From Micromonospora sediminimaris (lineage in GTDB: Bacteria > Actinomycetota > Actinomycetes > Mycobacteriales > Micromonosporaceae), in contig FOLJ01000001.1 in assembly GCA_900112325.1 (NCBI GenBank), positions 372,001 to 436,000 on the forward strand: a DNA stretch of 64,000 bases, read 5' to 3'. A program made the position numbers and the translations under genes. Shown piece by piece: positions 58,989 to 64,000 of this stretch. Within the stretch, counting starts at the first letter, position 1. The number at the start of each line of letters is the position of its first letter. The notes under the pieces are model-generated. The model was not told the DNA's origin, searched no databases, and saw only the letters and a program-made list of their open reading frames with translations.

Positions 58989-61900
58989 ATGACCGGTCAC
59001 ACCACCGCCCGCCGGCTGCTCGCCGGTGCCACGACCGCCACCGCCGTCGCCGCCCTCCTCGTCGCGGCCCCGACCACCGCCACCGCAGCCAGCACCCCGA
59101 CCGAGAGCACCCTCGCGACAAACGTCGCCAACGCCTTCGCCGCCAACGACTACTGCCTCGGGGAATGCTCGGAGATCCTGCCGCCGGGCCAGAACGGCAA
59201 CGCCACCCTCGTCGAAATTCTGGGCAACCAGGCTCTCGGCACCCTGCCCCGGCACTCCGCCGACCAGCTCGACAGGTACGCCGACCTCGTCTACGGCTAC
59301 GCCGGGCTGCGCGAGGACCAGATCGACACCTTCTTCAACGACGCCTCCTTCGGCGTCGCACCCAGCCAGGTGGAACGCGACTACTCACCCCGCTCGGACG
59401 TCCGCATCCTGCGGGACCGGGCCACCGGCGTCCCACACATCACCGGCACCACCCGCGCCGGCACCATGTTCGGCGCCGGGTACGCCGGGGCCGAGGACCG
59501 GCTGTTCACCATGGACCTGCTGCGGCACGTCGGCCGGGGCACGCTTACCCCGTTCGCGGGAGGAGCACCGGGCAACCGGGCGCTGGAGCAGAGCGTCTGG
59601 CGGACCTCCCCGTACACCGAGGCCGACCTGTCGGCGCAGGTCGCCGCGCTGCGGCAGAAGGGTGACCGCGGTGAGCAGCTCTACACCGACGTGCAGGAGT
59701 ACATCGCCGGGATCAACGCCTACATCCGGACCTGCATGGCCAACCGCAACTGCCCCGGCGAGTACGTGCTCACCGGGCACCTCGACGCGATCACCAACGC
59801 CGGTGGGCCCGAGCCGTTCGTGCTGACCGACCTGGTCGCCATCGCTGGCGTGGTCGGTGGCCTATTCGGCGGCGGGGGCGGCACCGAGATACAGTCCGCG
59901 CTGGTCCGCATCGCCGCCCGGGCCAAGTTCGGCCCGGTGGAGGGCGACCGGGTGTGGAACGGCTTCCGGGGCCAGAACGACCCGGAGACCGTGCTGACGC
60001 TGCACGACGGGCAGAGCTTCCCGTACGGCGACGCCTCCCCCGATGCGCCAAGCGTGGTGCTGCCGGACGCGGGCTCGGCCCGGGTCGAACCGATCTTCAC
60101 CGACCCGACCGGCTCCGCGACCACCGCCACGACCTCGAACAGCGGCTCCGAGCTGGCCGCCGCGCTGTCCGGGCTGACCATCGACCCGGCACACCGCGGT
60201 ATGTCGAACGCGGCGGTGATCTCGGCAGAGCACTCCATCAGCGGGCACCCGGTGGCGGTGTTCGGGCCGCAGACCGGCTACTTCTCCCCCCAACTGCTGA
60301 TGGTCCAGGAGTTGCAGGGGCCGGGCATCAGCGCCCGAGGTGCCGCCTTCGCCGGGCTGAACCTGTACGTCCTGCTCGGCCGGGGCCAGGACTACGCCTG
60401 GAGCGCCACCTCCTCCGTGCACGACATCACCGACACGTACGCGGTGCCGCTCTGCGTACCCGGCGGTGGCACGCCGACGCTGGGCAGCAACCACTACCTG
60501 TTCCGCGGCCAGTGCCTGGCGATGGAGGAGTTGTCCCACGTCAACCGGTGGAGCCCGACCGTCGCCGACGGCACCGCAGCCGGGTCGTACAAGCTTGTCG
60601 CCTGGCGTACCAAGCTCGGCCTGGTGGCCTGGCGGGGCACCGTCGGCGGGGTGCCGCACGCCTTCACCCACCTGCGGTCCACCTACGGCCGGGAAGCCGA
60701 CTCCGCGATCGGTTTCCAGATGTACAACGACCCGACCCAGATGGGCTCCGCGGCGGCCTTCCGCGCCTCGGCGAACAACGTCGAGTACGCGTTCAACTGG
60801 TTCTACGTCAACTCCACCGAGTCGGCGTACTTCAACTCCGGACTCAACCCGCTGCGGGCATCCGGCAGCAATCCGAGCCTGCCGATGAAGGCCGAACGGG
60901 CGTACGAGTGGCAGGACTTCGACCCGGAGACCGGCACCGCCCGGTACGCGCCGGCGTCGGCCCACCCGCAGTCGGTGAACCAGGACTACTACGTCAGCTG
61001 GAACAACAAGCAGGCCAAGGACTTCGGCGCCGCCGACGGCAACTTCAGCTTCGGTGCCGTACACCGCGGGGACCTGCTGGACCGGCCGGTCAAGGCGGCA
61101 CTCGCGGCGGGCCGCACCTTCGACCGGGCCTCGCTCACCGAGCTGGTGCAGCGGGCCGGGCTGACCGATCTACGCGGCGCCGAAGTGCTCGGCGAGCTGA
61201 TCCGGGTACTGGAGAGCCAACCGGTCACCGACACCGCCCTGGCCAGCGAGATCGCGCGGCTGAAGGCGTGGCGGCAGGCCGGCGCGCTGCGGGTGGAGAC
61301 GGCCGAGGGCAGCAAGGTCTACCAGCACGCCGAGGCGATCCGGACCCTCGACGCCTGGTGGCCGCTGCTGGTGCGGGGCATGTTCCGGGAACCGCTCGGC
61401 ACGGAGCTGTACCAGTCCCTGGTCAACACTCTCCAGGTCAACGAGTCACCCTCCGGCCACCAGCAGGGCGACGTGTCGAACCTGCCGTCGTCGGCGAACA
61501 GCGCCCAGACCCACAAGGGCTCGGCGTTCCAGTACGGGTGGTGGGGTTGGGTCGACAAGGATCTGCGAGCCGTCCTGGGTGACCCGGTGGCCGGCGGGCC
61601 TGGGCGTACCTTCTGCGGCGACGGCGACCTCGCCGCCTGCCGGCAGATCCTGCTGGACACGCTGCGGACGGCGGCGGCGACGCCGGCCACGCAGACCTAT
61701 CCGGGTGACTCGACGTGCGCCGCCGGTGACCAGTGGTGCGCCGACGCCATCGTCCAGTCACCGCTGGGCGGCGTCAAGCACGCCACCATCGCCTGGCAGA
61801 ACCGCCCCACCTACCAGCAGGTGGTCTCGTTCCCCGCCCGCCGTGGCGACGACCTGACCAACCTGGCCGCCGGCCGCCCGGTCACCGCGTCCAGCAGTCA

Positions 61901-62240
61901 ACTGTTCAACGGTGCCGGCCGCGCCGTCGACGGTGACCTGGGCACCCGGTGGGCGAGTTCCTGGTCGGACAACCAGTGGCTGCGGGTGGACCTCGGTTCC
62001 GTACGGCAGGTCGGTCGGGTGGTCCTGGCCTGGGAGGCGGCCTACGCCCGGTCGTACCGGGTGGAGGTCTCCGCCGACGGCGCCACCTGGCGGCCGGCCT
62101 GGTCGACCACCGCCGGGAACGGCGGAACCGACGTGGTCAGCTTCGCCACGCAACAGGCCCGGTACGTGCGGATGTACGGGCTGACTCGGGGCACCTCCTA
62201 CGGCTTCTCGCTGTGGGAGATGTCGGTCTACGCCCGGTGA
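58989..62240 (+). CDS. Secreted penicillin-acylase-family hydrolase with C-terminal discoidin domain
   Basis: 1083 residues. A Sec signal peptide (about 1-35), an alpha-chain region, then the Ntn nucleophile Ser406 in RGMSNAAVIS, where self-cleavage would free the beta chain, followed by HPVAVFGPQTGYFSP. Residues about 954-1083 form an F5/8 type C (discoidin) module (NLAAGRPVTASSSQLFNGAG to the end), which usually binds sugars. Relatives hydrolyse acyl-amide bonds in lactones, lipopeptides or quorum signals. ATG 58989 is chosen for AGAGGA 6 bases upstream and a proper signal peptide; an in-frame ATG at 58950 has neither. Confidence 0.9.
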   Translation: MTGHTTARRLLAGATTATAVAALLVAAPTTATAASTPTESTLATNVANAFAANDYCLGECSEILPPGQNGNATLVEILGNQALGTLPRHSADQLDRYADLVYGYAGLREDQIDTFFNDASFGVAPSQVERDYSPRSDVRILRDRATGVPHITGTTRAGTMFGAGYAGAEDRLFTMDLLRHVGRGTLTPFAGGAPGNRALEQSVWRTSPYTEADLSAQVAALRQKGDRGEQLYTDVQEYIAGINAYIRTCMANRNCPGEYVLTGHLDAITNAGGPEPFVLTDLVAIAGVVGGLFGGGGGTEIQSALVRIAARAKFGPVEGDRVWNGFRGQNDPETVLTLHDGQSFPYGDASPDAPSVVLPDAGSARVEPIFTDPTGSATTATTSNSGSELAAALSGLTIDPAHRGMSNAAVISAEHSISGHPVAVFGPQTGYFSPQLLMVQELQGPGISARGAAFAGLNLYVLLGRGQDYAWSATSSVHDITDTYAVPLCVPGGGTPTLGSNHYLFRGQCLAMEELSHVNRWSPTVADGTAAGSYKLVAWRTKLGLVAWRGTVGGVPHAFTHLRSTYGREADSAIGFQMYNDPTQMGSAAAFRASANNVEYAFNWFYVNSTESAYFNSGLNPLRASGSNPSLPMKAERAYEWQDFDPETGTARYAPASAHPQSVNQDYYVSWNNKQAKDFGAADGNFSFGAVHRGDLLDRPVKAALAAGRTFDRASLTELVQRAGLTDLRGAEVLGELIRVLESQPVTDTALASEIARLKAWRQAGALRVETAEGSKVYQHAEAIRTLDAWWPLLVRGMFREPLGTELYQSLVNTLQVNESPSGHQQGDVSNLPSSANSAQTHKGSAFQYGWWGWVDKDLRAVLGDPVAGGPGRTFCGDGDLAACRQILLDTLRTAAATPATQTYPGDSTCAAGDQWCADAIVQSPLGGVKHATIAWQNRPTYQQVVSFPARRGDDLTNLAAGRPVTASSSQLFNGAGRAVDGDLGTRWASSWSDNQWLRVDLGSVRQVGRVVLAWEAAYARSYRVEVSADGATWRPAWSTTAGNGGTDVVSFATQQARYVRMYGLTRGTSYGFSLWEMSVYAR

Positions 62241-62243
62241 CGT

Positions 62244-62286
62244 CGACGGTCGCGGCCGGGACGGCACGTCCCGGCCGCGACCGTCG
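62244..62286. terminator. Bidirectional terminator, perfect 20-bp stem
   Basis: Arms 62244-62263 and 62267-62286 are exact complements (starting CGACGGTCGCGG and ending CCGCGACCGTCG) around GCA. It lies 3 bases after the acylase stop and 10 bases before the Rieske stop codon. Confidence 0.9.
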
Positions 62287-62296
62287 TTCGGCCGGC

Positions 62297-62803
62297 TCAG
62301 GCCAGCGCGATCTGGTCGCCGTCGACCTTGATGTTCTTGGCCGGCAGCGGCGTGGTCGCCGGGCCGGCCGTGACGGAGCCGTCCTCGATGGAGAACTTGC
62401 TGCCGTGGCAGGTGCAGTTGATGGTGCCGCCGTCGACGTTCGACACCGGGCAGCCCTGATGGGTGCAGACCGGGTCGAAACCCTTGAAGTCACCTGCGGT
62501 GGGCTGGGTGATCACCACGCCCTGGGCGGCGAAGACCGCGCCGCCGCCGACCGGGATGTCGGTCGTCCGGGCCAGTGACTGGGCGCCCTCACGATCCCCG
62601 CCGCCAGCGTCGCCGGTGTTGGTGACCTGCGGTCCAGGACTCGGTGCCGCGCCGCCGTCGTCGTCCTCACCGCCGCAGGCGGCCAACACCACCGCCGCGC
62701 CGACCGCCCCCGCGCCCGTGAGCACGGCCCGACGGCTACGCACTCCAGGCCCGGCCGGCACCTGATCGTCGCCAATGCCAGCGCTGCCCTGCGGCTCGCT
62801 CAT
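62297..62803 (-). CDS. Rieske [2Fe-2S] lipoprotein, Tat-exported
   Basis: 168 residues. Tat signal [10 protein letters not shown] at about 23-32, lipobox-like LAACGG, a disordered Gly/Asp linker, then a Rieske domain with CTHQG and CTCHGSKF supplying two Cys-His pairs; flanking Cys (GCPVS and CTCH) form the usual disulfide. Probably a membrane-attached electron carrier; partner unknown. GGAGGGG precedes the ATG. Confidence 0.9.
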   Translation of the reverse strand: MSEPQGSAGIGDDQVPAGPGVRSRRAVLTGAGAVGAAVVLAACGGEDDDGGAAPSPGPQVTNTGDAGGGDREGAQSLARTTDIPVGGGAVFAAQGVVITQPTAGDFKGFDPVCTHQGCPVSNVDGGTINCTCHGSKFSIEDGSVTAGPATTPLPAKNIKVDGDQIALA

Positions 62804-62969
62804 GCCTCGCCCCTCCGTCGGTCACTCCGGTGCATGATGTGTCGCTACTCTCCCTGCACGCACCACTCTGCCCGGCGGTTCACCCGATCGGCCACCCGGG
62901 CGCGCCGTCCGACCGTCAGACACCCGCCGACCGCCGCCTGTCGGTATCCCGCCCGGCGGAGTCGGCCCG

Positions 62970-64000
<1,031 letters not shown>

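Overview
The window is high-GC actinobacterial chromosome, most likely from the Micromonosporaceae (Micromonospora or a close relative). This rests on actinobacterial marker genes (whiA, rbpA, acnR, opcA, a cvn conservon, a VLRF1-type peptidyl-tRNA hydrolase), frequent GTG starts, 1-4 base gene overlaps, and short palindromic intergenic repeats of a kind I associate with that family. From acnA to uvrC the genes run, by my recollection, largely parallel to Mycobacterium tuberculosis Rv1475c-Rv1420 (acn, acnR, small HTH gene, ABC-F, echA12, suf operon, ctaA/ctaB, tkt-tal-zwf-opcA-pgl, secG-tpi-pgk-gap, whiA-yvcK-rapZ, uvrC). No tRNA, rRNA, CRISPR array, insertion sequence or prophage was seen.

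Layout. 1-4.0 kb: the 3' end of a GH20 hexosaminidase; a TetR/DUF998 pair around twin operators; a secreted C39-like peptidase; a VOC protein. 4.2-13.9 kb: aconitase; a conservon (cvnA, cvnB, a collapsed cvnC, cvnD); a RIO-type kinase; a HAD phosphatase; AcnR. 14.0-16.2 kb: an overlapping three-gene cassette of a membrane protein with a Cys/Gly-repeat tail, a DUF692/MNIO oxidase and a partner protein. This is the best candidate for a poorly described system here. 16.3-25.2 kb: SDR, mismatch glycosylase, ABC exporter, enoyl-CoA hydratase, HTH protein, ABC-F factor, zinc metallopeptidase, VLRF1, LysE exporter.

25.5-36 kb: a complete SUF iron-sulfur operon (sufR-B-D-Rieske-C-S-U-DUF59), divergent from ctaA; then an ATP-grasp gene and ctaB. 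Iron-sulfur assembly and heme A synthesis thus sit back to back, and the two divergent promoters share a near-identical 10-bp box. 36-43.2 kb: pentose phosphate genes as tkt-tal, a strong terminator, then zwf-opcA-pgl. 43.2-50.2 kb: rbpA, secG-tpiA-pgk-gap, whiA, yvcK, rapZ. 50.4-56.7 kb: a block lying between rapZ and uvrC (unknown membrane-anchored protein, NarL-type two-component system, TAP-like lipoprotein hydrolase, recQ). 56.8-64 kb: uvrC, a penicillin-acylase/discoidin fusion, a Rieske lipoprotein and the 3' part of uvrA.

Regulatory texture: at least eight genes have a TANNNT hexamer 6-7 bases before the start codon, consistent with leaderless transcription. Palindromic repeats of at least three families sit at gene ends and sometimes contain the stop codons. 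All functional calls are made by reading the sequence without database searches.
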